From assembly GCF_013114825.1 (NCBI RefSeq), contig NZ_JAAVLX010000002.1, positions 124,001 to 188,000 of the forward strand: a DNA stretch of 64,000 bases. Direction: 5' to 3'. Origin of the DNA: Bradyrhizobium australiense. GTDB taxonomy: Bacteria; Pseudomonadota; Alphaproteobacteria; Rhizobiales; Xanthobacteraceae. Under the pieces are notes generated by a model. That model was not told the DNA's origin. It did no database searches and saw only the letters and a program-made list of their open reading frames with translations. The position numbers were made by a program, and so were the translations under genes. Shown here piece after piece: positions 51,827 to 61,658 of this stretch (position 1 is the stretch's first letter; each line of letters starts with the position of its first letter).

Positions 51827-53449
51827 CTACTCGCTCTTGTCGATGTTCCAGAAGATCGGCGTTGCCGGACCGTCGAGCACGCCGGTCAGCGACTTCCGCC
51901 ACGCGCTCGGCGCGAGGTATTGGCCGAGCGGAACGTAGATCACTTGCTCATAGGCTTCCTTCTGGATTTCAGCAGCGATCTTCTTCTGCTCGTCCGGCGA
52001 ACCGGCGCGGGCGAACTTGTCCTTCAGCTCCTCGATCTTGGGGCTTTCGGCCCAGCCGAACCAGCCGCCCTTGGTGCCGCGGCCGCCGATCGATGCGTTG
52101 GCGATCGGGTTCATGACATCGGCGCCGACCCAGTTGGTGAAGAACATGTTCCAGCCGCCTTCCTTCGGAGGCTTCTGGCTGGCGCGGCGAGCCACCACGG
52201 TCTGCCAGTCGGTGGCCTGCAGGTCGACCTTGAAGCCGGCGTCGCGCAACAACTGCGCGGCCACGACCGGCTGCGCCTTCAGCGTCACGACATCCCCAGG
52301 CGCCATGATCACGATTGGGGTTCCGTCATAGCCGGATTCGGTAAGCGCTTTCTTGGCCTCCGCCATGCTGCCGCCCTTGATCAGGCCTCCCGCGCCCTCC
52401 TCGGTCGCCAGCGGCGTGCCACAGACGAAGAACGCGCCGCAGATCTTGTAGTATTTGGGATTGCCGACCAGCGCATCCAGCACGTCCTTCTGGTTCATCG
52501 CCAAAAGCGCGGCGCGACGAACCTTTACGTTATCGAAGGGCGGATGAAGGAAGTTCATCCGGCCGAGCGTCTGGAAACCGAGTTTGTTCAGCGTCTCGAT
52601 CTTGATGTCCTTGTTGGCTTCCAACACCGGCAACAGGTCGAATGACGGATTTTCCATAAAGTCGATGTCGCCCGACTGCAGCGCGTTCACCGCGGTCTGC
52701 GCATCCGGCATCGTGATCCATTCGACGCGGTCGACCTTCACCACTTTGCCGCCGGCGGTCCAGCTCGCCGGCTCCTTGCGCGGCACATAATCGGTGTTCT
52801 TTTCATAGACCGCCTTCACGCCCGGCTGAAATTCAGCCTGCACAAATTTGAACGGGCCGGATCCGACCTGCTCCTTGATCTGCTGGCCGGCAGGCGTTTC
52901 CGCCAGACGTTTGGGCATCATGAACGGCGTGTAGGACGACGGCTTGCCGATCGATTCCAGCACCAGCCCGTAGGGCTCCTTCAGCTTCAGCGCAAAGCTC
53001 TTGGCGTCAATCGGCTCGATGCTGGCGGTAAAATCCATCAGCTTCTGGCCCATATTATCGTTCTTGCCCCAGCGCTTCAGCGAGGCGACGCAATCTTCCG
53101 CCGTCACCGGCGTGCCGTCATGCCATTTCAAGCCGTCGCGCAAGGTGAAGGTGTAAGTCAGCTTGTCATCTGAGACTTTCCAGTCCGCCATCTGCGGCTG
53201 GATCTTGAAATTGGAATCGGTCGCCAACAGCGTGTCGTAGACCATGTAGCCGTGATCGCGGGTGATGTAGGCGGTGGTGAATCCGGGATCGATGATGCGC
53301 AGGTCCGAATGCATCACCGCGGTAACGGTCTTCTTGCCGGCAGCCACGGCCCGCGACGTCAAGGCCAGCGACGCCAGCGCCGCCGATAGCGCAAGCACCG
53401 ACAACGCGGTCGCCATCGTGGGACGTTTCCAACGCATGATGTGGAACAT
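51827..53449 (-). CDS. peptide ABC transporter substrate-binding protein (family 5)
   Basis: A 540-residue periplasmic protein of the DppA/OppA type. The signal peptide (about residues 1-38) ends near SRAVAA-GK. DLRIIDPGFTTAYITRDHGYMVYDTLL starts the fold and TYTFTLRDGLKWHDGTPVTAEDCVASLKRW is the family 5 signature. It lies on the opposite strand to the permease/ATPase genes at 55092-58677, which lack another binding protein, so it is the likely partner. CAGGAGAGATCG precedes the ATG at 53449. Confidence 0.93.
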   Translation of the reverse strand: MFHIMRWKRPTMATALSVLALSAALASLALTSRAVAAGKKTVTAVMHSDLRIIDPGFTTAYITRDHGYMVYDTLLATDSNFKIQPQMADWKVSDDKLTYTFTLRDGLKWHDGTPVTAEDCVASLKRWGKNDNMGQKLMDFTASIEPIDAKSFALKLKEPYGLVLESIGKPSSYTPFMMPKRLAETPAGQQIKEQVGSGPFKFVQAEFQPGVKAVYEKNTDYVPRKEPASWTAGGKVVKVDRVEWITMPDAQTAVNALQSGDIDFMENPSFDLLPVLEANKDIKIETLNKLGFQTLGRMNFLHPPFDNVKVRRAALLAMNQKDVLDALVGNPKYYKICGAFFVCGTPLATEEGAGGLIKGGSMAEAKKALTESGYDGTPIVIMAPGDVVTLKAQPVVAAQLLRDAGFKVDLQATDWQTVVARRASQKPPKEGGWNMFFTNWVGADVMNPIANASIGGRGTKGGWFGWAESPKIEELKDKFARAGSPDEQKKIAAEIQKEAYEQVIYVPLGQYLAPSAWRKSLTGVLDGPATPIFWNIDKSE

Positions 53450-53726
53450 TCGATCTCTCCTGACGTGAAACTGTTCAAAGTCCGCTGATTCATTATGCAT
53501 GCGGTTCGTTATTTGGGCGAACTAACACGCTGTAAATCCTGACTATTTGAAGACTTGCACCAAGCACGCGGCGCGTCAATCCGCTTTGACCGGATGACCG
53601 CCCCGCAGATCGTCGTCGGGCGGGCGTTCATGTTTCACTTTACAAATCCGCCGCGGATCATTCTCGTAACGCTCCGAAGCCATGCCGGTGTTCGAAACCC
53701 AACACAAAGAAAACGAAGAGAAATCC

Positions 53727-54857
53727 ATGAACCCAGCCAATCTTCCCTTTGATTCCGAGGCCATGCTGCAGGGGCTGCGTGGCTGGGTGGAATGCGAAAG
53801 CCCAACCTGGGACAAGGCCGCCGTCGAGCGCATGCTCGACCTCGCCGCGTGCGACATGGCCATCATGGGTGCGACCATCGAGCGCATCGCCGGCCGGCAA
53901 GGTTTTGCCGGCTGCGTCCGCGCCCGCTTCCCGCATCCCAGGCAAGGCGAGCCTGGCATCCTGATCGCCGGCCACATGGATACCGTGCATCCCGTCGGCA
54001 CGATCGAGAAGCTGCAATGGCGGCGCGAGGGCAACAAGTGCTTCGGCCCGGGCATCTTCGACATGAAAGGCGGCAATTACCTTTCGCTGGAGGCGATCCG
54101 GCAACTCGCCCGCGCCGCGTTCACGACGCCGCTGCCGATCACGGTGCTGTTCACGCCCGACGAGGAAGTCGGAACGCCCTCGACCCGCGACATCATCGAG
54201 GCCGAAGCGGCGCGAAATAAGTATGTGCTGGTGCCCGAGCCGGGTCGGCCCAACAACGGCGTCGTCACCGGCCGCTATGCGATTGCGCGCTTCAATCTCG
54301 AGGCCGTCGGCAAGCCGAGCCATGCCGGTGCCACGCTTTCCTCCGGCCGTTCCGCGATCCGCGAAATGGCACGCCAGATTATCGCGATCGACGGCATGAC
54401 GACCGAAGATTGTACGTTTTCCGTCGGCATTGTGCATGGCGGCCAATGGGTCAATTGCGTCGCCACCACCTGCACCGGCGAGGCGCTCAGCATGGCGAAA
54501 CGCCAGGCCGATCTCGACCGCGGCGTCGAGCGCATGCTGGCGCTATCAGGCACCAGCAACGATGTGACGTTCACCGTGACGCGCGGCGTCACCCGTCCGG
54601 TGTGGGAACCGGATGCCGGCACGCTGGCGCTGCATGAAAAGGCGCGCCGGGTTGCCGTGCAGATGGGCCTCGAATTGCCTCACGGAAGCGCCGGCGGAGG
54701 CTCGGACGGCAATTTCACCGGCGCCATGGGCATCCCGACGCTGGATGGCCTCGGCGTGCGCGGCGCCGATGCGCATACGCTGAACGAGCATATTGAAGTA
54801 GACAGCCTCGCCGAACGCGGCCATCTGATGGCGGGATTATTGGCGACGCTGGAGTGA
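53727..54857 (+). CDS. M20 metallopeptidase (glutamate carboxypeptidase-like)
   Basis: A 376-residue zinc peptidase. Metal ligands and catalytic residues are in HMDTVHP (H83, D85), DMKGG (D112) and DEEVGTP (E146, E147). The C-terminal His is in DAHTLNEH. A dimerisation domain interrupts the catalytic domain at about 185-300. The relatives remove C-terminal Glu from peptides or folates. The ATG at 53727 follows GAAGAG. It is the first plus-strand gene of the peptide catabolic locus and divergent from the binding protein. Confidence 0.92.
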   Translation: MNPANLPFDSEAMLQGLRGWVECESPTWDKAAVERMLDLAACDMAIMGATIERIAGRQGFAGCVRARFPHPRQGEPGILIAGHMDTVHPVGTIEKLQWRREGNKCFGPGIFDMKGGNYLSLEAIRQLARAAFTTPLPITVLFTPDEEVGTPSTRDIIEAEAARNKYVLVPEPGRPNNGVVTGRYAIARFNLEAVGKPSHAGATLSSGRSAIREMARQIIAIDGMTTEDCTFSVGIVHGGQWVNCVATTCTGEALSMAKRQADLDRGVERMLALSGTSNDVTFTVTRGVTRPVWEPDAGTLALHEKARRVAVQMGLELPHGSAGGGSDGNFTGAMGIPTLDGLGVRGADAHTLNEHIEVDSLAERGHLMAGLLATLE

Positions 54858-54868
54858 TGGAGTGCCTG

Positions 54869-54953
54869 TAGCCCGGATGGAGCGAAGCGTAATCGGGGAA
54901 CGCCGCCCCTACGGTCCTAGCGCCGTCATTGCTGTCGCTCGCAATGATGACGG
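54869..54953. repeat. dispersed repeat (GTAGCCCGGATGGAGCGAAG type)
   Basis: The block CCCGGATGGAGCGAAGCGTAAT is followed by GGGGAACGCC and GTCATTGCTG/CTCGCAATGATGACG, two palindromic units in tandem. It lies in the 234-base gap between the M20 gene and the permease operon, so these may be separate transcripts. Confidence 0.6.
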
Positions 54954-55091
54954 GGCACTTTCGCACCGATTAGCTGCATCGCAAAAAACGCAGGTGCAAT
55001 GGCACGGGACTTGCTGAAATGCTACGCTGACGGCGCAGAAACCAACTTCAAGATCAGCGCTGCCCAATTCACTCACAACTGACGGATCAAG

Positions 55092-56033
55092 ATGCTTGGA
55101 TATCTGCTTCGCCGCATTCTCGCCGCCATTCCCGTGATGGGCGTGGTCGCGCTGTTTGTGTTTCTGTTGCTGCGGTTGACGCCCGGCGATCCTGCCGCGA
55201 TCCTCGCTGGCGACAATGCGACACCGGAGCAGCTCGAGCGCATCCGCACCTCGCTCGGCCTCAATGAGCCGCTCTACACCCAGTTCTTCACCTGGATCGG
55301 CAAGCTGCTGCAGGGCGATCTCGGCGTGTCCCTGATCTCGAATGTGCCGGTGTTGAAGATGATCAGTCAGCGCGTCGAGCCGTCGATCTCGATTGCACTT
55401 TCCACGATCATCCTGGCCATTCTCGTTGCCGTGCCGCTCGGCGTGATCGCGGCGTGGAAGCACGGCACCTGGGTCGACCGCTTCGTGATGGGATTGTCGG
55501 TGGTCGGCTTCTCGGTGCCTGTATTCGTGATCGGCTATGTGCTGATCCAGATCTTTGCCATCGAGCTGCGCTGGGTTCCGGTGCAGGGTTTCCGCAGCAT
55601 CATGGCGGGCTTCGGCCCGTTCTTCGAGCGCATCATCCTGCCGACCTGCACGCTGTCCTTTATCTATGTCGCGCTGATCGCGCGTATGACGCGGGCCGCA
55701 ATGCTGGACGTACTCGGCGAGGATTACGTCCGCACCGCGCGCGCAAAAGGCATCAGCGAGACCGGCGTGCTGCTGCGCCATGCCCTCCGCAACGCTGCCG
55801 TACCCGTCATCACCGTGATCGGAACGGGATTCGCGCTGCTGATTTCCGGCGTCGTCGTCACCGAGAGCGTGTTTAACCTGCCCGGCATCGGCCGCCTTAC
55901 CGTCGATGCGGTGCTGGCGCGCGATTATCCGGTGATCCAGGCGATGATCCTTCTGACGTCGCTGATCTATGTCACCGTCAATCTCCTGATCGACGTCGCC
56001 TACACCCTGCTTGATCCAAGGATTCGCTACTGA
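55092..56033 (+). CDS. peptide ABC transporter permease (DppB-like)
   Basis: A 313-residue permease with six membrane helices. The N-terminal YLLRRILAAIPVMGVVALFVFLLLRLTPGDPAAI is the DppB/OppB signature, and the EAA loop is ARAKGISETGVLLRHALRNAAVP. The stop overlaps the DppC-like start (TGATG), so the two are translationally coupled. The binding protein and ATPase are at 51827 and 57037. Confidence 0.95.
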   Translation: MLGYLLRRILAAIPVMGVVALFVFLLLRLTPGDPAAILAGDNATPEQLERIRTSLGLNEPLYTQFFTWIGKLLQGDLGVSLISNVPVLKMISQRVEPSISIALSTIILAILVAVPLGVIAAWKHGTWVDRFVMGLSVVGFSVPVFVIGYVLIQIFAIELRWVPVQGFRSIMAGFGPFFERIILPTCTLSFIYVALIARMTRAAMLDVLGEDYVRTARAKGISETGVLLRHALRNAAVPVITVIGTGFALLISGVVVTESVFNLPGIGRLTVDAVLARDYPVIQAMILLTSLIYVTVNLLIDVAYTLLDPRIRY

Positions 56034-56923
56034 TGGCGATCGAAACCCTTCCCCAACCGTCAATCCCGGTCACCACGCCGTTCCGGCCGAGACTTGGATT
56101 CCTCACGGCGACGCCGATCATTGCGACTGCGACCGTCTGCCTCGCACTCATCATCGCTATGGCGATCGCAGCACCCCTGCTCGCGCCGCACGATCCGCAA
56201 TTGCTGGCGCCGGCACAGCGGCTGAAACCATCAAGCGCGCAGTTCCTGCTCGGCACCGACGCCTACGGCCGCGACGTGCTGTCGCGCATCATCTATGGCG
56301 GACGGATTTCGCTCCTGATCGGCCTGGGTGCTGCGGTCTTCTCGATCGGCATCGGGCTCGTGATCGGCCTCGTCTCCGGCTTCTTCAAATGGGTCGACGC
56401 CGTGATGATGCGGGTGATGGACGGCTTGATGGCGATCCCTTCCATCCTGCTGGCGATCGCCGTGGTCTCGCTGTCCGGCGCCAGCCTGATGACGGTGCTG
56501 GTCGCGATCACCATTCCGGAAATTCCGCGCGTGGCGCGGCTGGTGCGCTCGGTCGTGCTGTCGGCGCGCGAAGAGCCCTATGTCGAGGCCGCGATCTCGG
56601 TCGGCACCAGCCTGCCCAAGATCATGTGGCGGCATCTAATGCCGAACACGGTGGCGCCGCTAATCGTGCAAGGCACTTACGTTTGCGCCTCCGCCATCCT
56701 CACCGAAGCGATCCTGTCGTTCCTCGGCGCCGGCATCAGCCCGGAAACGCCGACCTGGGGCAACATCATGGCCGAGGGACGCGCCTACTTCCAGGTCAAG
56801 CCGTCCCTGATCTTCTGGCCGGGGCTGTTGCTGTCGATCGCCATCCTCAGCGTCAATTTGATCGGCGACGCCGCCCGTGATGCGCTTGACCCGCGCATGA
56901 AGCAACGGGAGGCGGGCAAGTGA
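56033..56923 (+). CDS. peptide ABC transporter permease (DppC-like)
   Basis: A 296-residue permease. LLGTDAYGRDVLSRIIYGGRISLLIG is the DppC/OppC signature, the EAA loop is AAISVGTSLPKIMWRHLMPN, and the C-terminus DAARDALDPRMK is typical of the family. It overlaps the DppB-like stop by one base and pairs with it in the membrane. A 113-base gap with a repeat separates it from the ATPase gene. Confidence 0.95.
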   Translation: MAIETLPQPSIPVTTPFRPRLGFLTATPIIATATVCLALIIAMAIAAPLLAPHDPQLLAPAQRLKPSSAQFLLGTDAYGRDVLSRIIYGGRISLLIGLGAAVFSIGIGLVIGLVSGFFKWVDAVMMRVMDGLMAIPSILLAIAVVSLSGASLMTVLVAITIPEIPRVARLVRSVVLSAREEPYVEAAISVGTSLPKIMWRHLMPNTVAPLIVQGTYVCASAILTEAILSFLGAGISPETPTWGNIMAEGRAYFQVKPSLIFWPGLLLSIAILSVNLIGDAARDALDPRMKQREAGK

Positions 56924-56937
56924 CGGAGACCTCACCC

Positions 56938-57023
56938 CGTCATTGCGAGGAGCGCAGCGACGAAGCAATCCACTCTTTCTTTGCGCGGCGCGATGGATTG
57001 CTTCGCTTCGCTCGCAATGACGG
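56938..57023. repeat. dispersed repeat (CGTCATTGCGAG type)
   Basis: CGTCATTGCGAGGAGCGCAG at the left is answered by GCTTCGCTCGCAATGACG at the right, with GAAGCAATCCA and TGGATTGCTTC inside, so the whole unit is an inverted repeat. It lies inside the transporter operon between the second permease and the ATPase. Confidence 0.75.
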
Positions 57024-57036
57024 CTGAGAAATACGA

Positions 57037-58677
57037 ATGAAAAACATCATCCTCGACATCGACAAGCTCGTCGTGGGCCTCGGCAAGAATCCTTCCGGCC
57101 AACGCATCATTGACGGCGTCTCGCTGCAGGTGCACGAAAGCGAAACCCTCTGCGTTGTCGGCGAAAGCGGCTCCGGCAAATCGGTAACGTCGCTGACCGT
57201 GATGGGGCTATTGCAAAAGGGCGCGCTGGTGCCCTCGAGCGGCAGCGTCAAGCTGGTCCGCGAGGAACTGCTCACCGCCACCGACAAGCGCCTGCGGCAG
57301 TTGCGCGCCACACGGATGGCGATGATCTTTCAGGAGCCGATGACGGCGCTCAATCCGGTGGTGCCGGTTGGCCGCCAGATCGACGAAGTCTTGCGAGCCC
57401 ACACCGATCTCGACGCCCGCGCCCGCCGCCAGAAGATTCTTGCGATGATGGAGCATGTCCGGTTGCCCGATGTGGAGCGCATCTTTGCCTCCTATCCGCA
57501 CCGCCTGTCGGGCGGACAGCGCCAGCGCATCATGATTGCGATGGCGCTGGTGTTAGAGCCAAAGCTGCTGATCGCGGACGAGCCGACCACCGCGCTCGAC
57601 GTCACCACGCAGAAGCAGATCCTCACCCTCATCCGCGATCTGCAGCGCGATCACGGCACCGCCGTGCTGTTCATCACCCACGACATGGGCGTGGTCGCCG
57701 AGATCGCGGATCGCGTCGCTGTCATGCGTCACGGCCGGCTGGTCGAGACCGGCACGCTCGACAGCATCCTGCGCACGCCGACCATGGAGTACACCCGCAA
57801 CCTGCTCTCGTCGGTGCCGAGCCTGGTGCCGCGGGCGGCGCGCGCGGAAACCAACGAACCGGTGGTGCTGGAAGCCAACGAACTGGGCAAGGTCTATCGC
57901 GAGCGTTCCTTCCTCGGAAAGGCGCGCGAAGTCGCCGCCGCTAAGGATGTCACCCTCACCCTGCGCAAGGGCCGCACGCTCGGCATCGTCGGCGAAAGCG
58001 GCTCAGGCAAATCGACCGTGGCGCGGTGTATCGTCCGCCTGATCGATCCGACTTCCGGCGGCGTGCGGCTCGCGGGCCGGGAAATCTCCGAGCTGTCGCG
58101 GCGGCTCTTGCAGCCGCACCGCAAAAAGATCCAGATCATCTTCCAGGACCCCTACCGCTCGCTCAATCCACGCGTCACCGTCGGTGAGACCATTGCCGAA
58201 GGCCCGATCAATTACGGCATGCCGCGCGCGGAAGCGCTGGCGAAAGCGCGCGACCTGCTCGAATTGGTTGATCTGCCCGCCGACGCGGTGTCGCGCTACC
58301 CGCATCAATTCTCCGGCGGGCAGCGCCAGCGCATCGCGATTGCGCGTGCGCTGGCGCTCGACCCCGACGTGCTGGTTGCGGACGAAGCGGTCTCGGCGCT
58401 CGACGTCTCGGTCCAGGCTCAAGTGCTCGAACTGCTCGACGAAATCCAGCAACGCCTGGGTATCGCCTTGTTGTTCATCACCCATGACCTGCGCGTCGCG
58501 GCGCAAATCTGCGACGACGTCGCCGTGATGCAACATGGCCGGATCGTCGAACAGGGCCCGGCCGCGCAGGTGCTGACCAATCCGCAGCAGGACTACACCA
58601 GGGCTCTGCTCGAGGCCGCCCCCGGCCGCGGCTGGGATTTTGCCAATTTCCGTCCGGTAGAAGTGGCCGCGGAGTGA
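57037..58677 (+). CDS. peptide ABC transporter ATPase, fused DppD-DppF type
   Basis: A 546-residue protein with two ATPase modules in tandem. Module 1 (about 1-265) has Walker A GESGSGKSV, signature LSGGQRQRIMIAMALV and Walker B LLIADEPTTALD. Module 2 (about 285-540) has Walker A GESGSGKST, signature FSGGQRQRIAIARALA and Walker B VLVADEAVSALD. Most systems use two separate genes; the fusion supplies both ATPases in fixed ratio. It drives the permeases just upstream. Confidence 0.95.
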   Translation: MKNIILDIDKLVVGLGKNPSGQRIIDGVSLQVHESETLCVVGESGSGKSVTSLTVMGLLQKGALVPSSGSVKLVREELLTATDKRLRQLRATRMAMIFQEPMTALNPVVPVGRQIDEVLRAHTDLDARARRQKILAMMEHVRLPDVERIFASYPHRLSGGQRQRIMIAMALVLEPKLLIADEPTTALDVTTQKQILTLIRDLQRDHGTAVLFITHDMGVVAEIADRVAVMRHGRLVETGTLDSILRTPTMEYTRNLLSSVPSLVPRAARAETNEPVVLEANELGKVYRERSFLGKAREVAAAKDVTLTLRKGRTLGIVGESGSGKSTVARCIVRLIDPTSGGVRLAGREISELSRRLLQPHRKKIQIIFQDPYRSLNPRVTVGETIAEGPINYGMPRAEALAKARDLLELVDLPADAVSRYPHQFSGGQRQRIAIARALALDPDVLVADEAVSALDVSVQAQVLELLDEIQQRLGIALLFITHDLRVAAQICDDVAVMQHGRIVEQGPAAQVLTNPQQDYTRALLEAAPGRGWDFANFRPVEVAAE

Positions 58678-58685
58678 CGCGTCAG

Positions 58686-58789
58686 CGTCATTCCGGGATC
58701 GTACGTTAGCACGAGACCCGGAATCTCGAGATTCTCAGGGGCGCAAGGGCGCCCCATAGTTCGATGCTTCGCATCGCCCCGGAATGACG
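58686..58789. repeat. dispersed repeat (CGTCATTCCGGGA type), copy 3
   Basis: CGTCATTCCGGGATCG at the left and CCCCGGAATGACG at the right flank GACCCGGAATCTCGAGATTCTCAGG. It lies between the ATPase gene and the M81 gene. Confidence 0.75.
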
Positions 58790-58951
58790 GAGCAAGCTTT
58801 TCGCTCCGCTCGCAATGAGCACGGGCTAATTGCAGTGCAAGGTAAATTGCTAACGCCCACGCGGCATGCAAAACGGAATTGCTCCTTGGCTTGCGCTTGC
58901 CACGATGTCCCGCTTAACGTCCCCCCACCGAAAAACCCTGGCTGAGAAATT

Positions 58952-60487
58952 ATGACCCGCATCGCCGTTGGCGGCTTCCTGCACGAGACCAACACCTTCG
59001 CGCCGACCAAGGCGACCTATGCGGATTTCGTTCATGGTGGCGGCTGGCCGCCGATGGCGCATGGGCCTGACGTCCTCAGGGTCATGCGCAAGATCAATGT
59101 CGGCCTCGCCGGCTTTGTCGAGGCGGCTGAAGCGAACGGGTGGGAGCTGGTTCCGACGATCTCCGCGGCCGCCAGCCCATCGGCGCATGTCACGACGGAT
59201 GCCTTCGAGCGCGTCATGAAGGAGATGGTCGACGGCATCGCCAATGCCGGGCCCATCGATGCGGTTTATCTCGACCTCCACGGCGCCATGGTGACCGAAC
59301 AACACGACGATGGCGAAGGCGAAATTTTGGCGCGTGTGCGCAAGGTGATCGGCAACGATCTGCCGCTGGTCGCAAGTCTCGATCTGCACGCCAACGTCTC
59401 GCCCGAGATGATCGCGCATGCGGATGCGCTGATTGCCTACCGCACCTATCCCCACGTCGACATGGCCGACACCGGCCGCGCCTGTGCCAAACACCTCGCG
59501 CTGTTGCTGAACAATGGGCAACGCTTGGCCAAGGCATTCCGGCAATTGCCGTTCCTGATCCCAATCAGTTGGCAATGCACCAACGACCAGCCGACCAAAG
59601 GCATTTATGAAAAGCTCGCGGCGCTCGAAAGCGACGCAGTGCCGACGCTGTCGTTCGCGCCGGGCTTTCCCGCGGCCGATTTTCCCCATTGCGGACCGAG
59701 CGTGTTCGCCTATGGCCGGACGCAGGCCGATGCCGATGCTGCCGCCGACAAGATCGTCGCGCTCGTCGAGGGCCATGAAGACGATTTCGACGGCCGCATC
59801 TATTCGCCCGATGATGGTGTGCGCCTCGCCATGGAGCTCGCGAAAACGGCGACGAAGCCGATCGTCATCGCAGACACCCAGGACAATCCCGGCGCCGGCG
59901 GCGATTCCGACACAACCGGCATGCTCCGTGCGCTGGTGCGCAACAGGGCGTCGCGTGCCGCCACCGGCGTAATTTACGATCCGGAGTCGGCCAAGGCGGC
60001 GCATGCGGCCGGCGTTGGCGCCACCGTGACGCTTGCAGTCGGCGGCAAGTCCGGCATCCCGGGCGATGCACCGTACAAGGAAACGTTCGTCGTCGAGCAA
60101 GTGTCCGCCGGCAAATTCGTGGCGCCCGGCCCCTATTATGGCGGTCGCGACATGGATATGGGCCCCTCGGCCTGCCTGCGTATCGGCGACGTCCGTGTCG
60201 TCGTCGGCTCCTACAAGGCGCAGCTCGCAGACCAGGCGATGTACCGCTATGTCGGCATCGAGCCGACCGAACAGAAAATCCTGGTCAACAAGAGCTCGGT
60301 GCATTTCCGCGCCGACTTTGAGCCGATCGCCGAAAAGCTCTTGATCTGCGCCGCACCCGGCGCGATGCCGGCCGATACAGCAGCGCTACCCTGGACGCGG
60401 CTGCGGCCGGGCATCCGCCTCAAGCCGAACGGCCCAGCCTTTACCCCATCCGCTCCTTCACGCTCAAAATTTTCAGTCACGGGATAA
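58952..60487 (+). CDS. M81 family metallopeptidase (MlrC-like)
   Basis: A 511-residue protein beginning RIAVGGFLHETNTFAPTKATYADF, the MlrC/M81 start, with metal-ligand candidates in DLHGAMVTEQHDDGEG, DLHANVSPEM and DTQDNPGAGGDSDTTGML. In sphingomonads MlrC cuts linear microcystin peptides; in rhizobia the substrate is unknown and probably not microcystin. It sits between a peptide transporter and further amide hydrolases, so it likely acts on an imported peptide or lactam. The ATG is at 58952. Confidence 0.9.
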   Translation: MTRIAVGGFLHETNTFAPTKATYADFVHGGGWPPMAHGPDVLRVMRKINVGLAGFVEAAEANGWELVPTISAAASPSAHVTTDAFERVMKEMVDGIANAGPIDAVYLDLHGAMVTEQHDDGEGEILARVRKVIGNDLPLVASLDLHANVSPEMIAHADALIAYRTYPHVDMADTGRACAKHLALLLNNGQRLAKAFRQLPFLIPISWQCTNDQPTKGIYEKLAALESDAVPTLSFAPGFPAADFPHCGPSVFAYGRTQADADAAADKIVALVEGHEDDFDGRIYSPDDGVRLAMELAKTATKPIVIADTQDNPGAGGDSDTTGMLRALVRNRASRAATGVIYDPESAKAAHAAGVGATVTLAVGGKSGIPGDAPYKETFVVEQVSAGKFVAPGPYYGGRDMDMGPSACLRIGDVRVVVGSYKAQLADQAMYRYVGIEPTEQKILVNKSSVHFRADFEPIAEKLLICAAPGAMPADTAALPWTRLRPGIRLKPNGPAFTPSAPSRSKFSVTG

Positions 60488-60493
60488 ACAGAC

Positions 60494-61657
60494 ATGCCCA
60501 CTATCGAACGTATCGACGGCTATGCCGAGGAACTCACCGCCATCCGCCGCGATCTGCATGCCCATCCTGAGATCGGCTTCGAGGAAGTGCGCACCTCGGG
60601 CATTGTCGCCGAGAAGCTGAAGGGATGGGGCATCGAGGTGCATCGCGGCCTCGGCGGCACCGGCGTGATCGGCGTGCTCAAGGGCAAAGGCAATGGCGGC
60701 AAACGCATCGGATTGCGCGCCGACATGGACGCGCTGCCGATGCAAGAAAATACCAACCTGAAATGGCGCTCGACCATTCCGGGCCGTTTTCATGGCTGCG
60801 GCCACGACGGCCATACCACGATGCTGCTCGGCACCGCGCGCTATCTGGCCGAGACGAAAAATTTTGACGGAACCGTGCATTTTATCTTCCAGCCCGCCGA
60901 GGAAGGCCTCGGCGGCGCGCGCGCCATGATCAAGGACGGCCTATTCGAAAAGTTTCCCTGCGACGAGGTCTATGGCCTGCACAACGCGCCCGACCTCAAT
61001 CACGGCGAGATCGCGATCCTGCCGGGCCCGGCGATGGCCGGCGCCGACTTCTTCGACATAAACATCCAGGGCTACGGCGCGCACGGCGCGATGCCCGAAC
61101 GCTCCAAGGATGCGGTGGTGATCGCAACCACGCTGGCGCAGGCCTTGCAGACCATTGTCAGCCGCAATGTCGATCCATTGAAGGCAGTGGTGCTGTCGGT
61201 CACACAGATCCATGCCGGCTCTGCAAACAACGTGATCCCGGGCGACGCCAAGCTCGGCGGCACGGTGCGCGCGTTCGACGATGGCGTGCGCGCGCTGGTC
61301 CGCGAACGCATGCGCACGATCTGCGCCGGCATTGCCGCGACCTTCCAGTGCGAAATCACAATCGATATCCGCGACACGTTCAGCGTGCTCGTCAACGAGG
61401 AGGAACAGTCCCGGGTGGTCGAAGCGGTGGCGAAGACCGTGGTCGATCCGGCCAACGTGTTAACGCGCGCGACGCCAAAGATGGGCAGCGAGGATTTCGC
61501 CGACATGATGCAAGCGGTGCCCGGCGCCTATTTCTGGATCGGCCATGACGGCTCGGTGCCCGTGCACAATCCCGGCTATGTGCTCGACGACAAAATCCTG
61601 CCGATCGGCGCCAGCGTGTTCGCCCGCATCATCGAAACCCGGCTCCCGGTAGGTTAG
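60494..61657 (+). CDS. M20D amidohydrolase (hippurate hydrolase/aminoacylase type)
   Basis: A 387-residue enzyme releasing amino acids from N-acyl forms. LHAHPEIGFEEVRTSGIV and GLRADMDALPMQE are family signatures. The metal ligands are in GCGHDGHTTMLLG, FQPAEEGLGGA (general base Glu), GLHNAP and the C-terminal GSEDFADM. It is cytoplasmic. The gene starts seven bases after the M81 gene, so the two are one transcript. Confidence 0.95.
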   Translation: MPTIERIDGYAEELTAIRRDLHAHPEIGFEEVRTSGIVAEKLKGWGIEVHRGLGGTGVIGVLKGKGNGGKRIGLRADMDALPMQENTNLKWRSTIPGRFHGCGHDGHTTMLLGTARYLAETKNFDGTVHFIFQPAEEGLGGARAMIKDGLFEKFPCDEVYGLHNAPDLNHGEIAILPGPAMAGADFFDINIQGYGAHGAMPERSKDAVVIATTLAQALQTIVSRNVDPLKAVVLSVTQIHAGSANNVIPGDAKLGGTVRAFDDGVRALVRERMRTICAGIAATFQCEITIDIRDTFSVLVNEEEQSRVVEAVAKTVVDPANVLTRATPKMGSEDFADMMQAVPGAYFWIGHDGSVPVHNPGYVLDDKILPIGASVFARIIETRLPVG

Positions 61658-61658
61658 C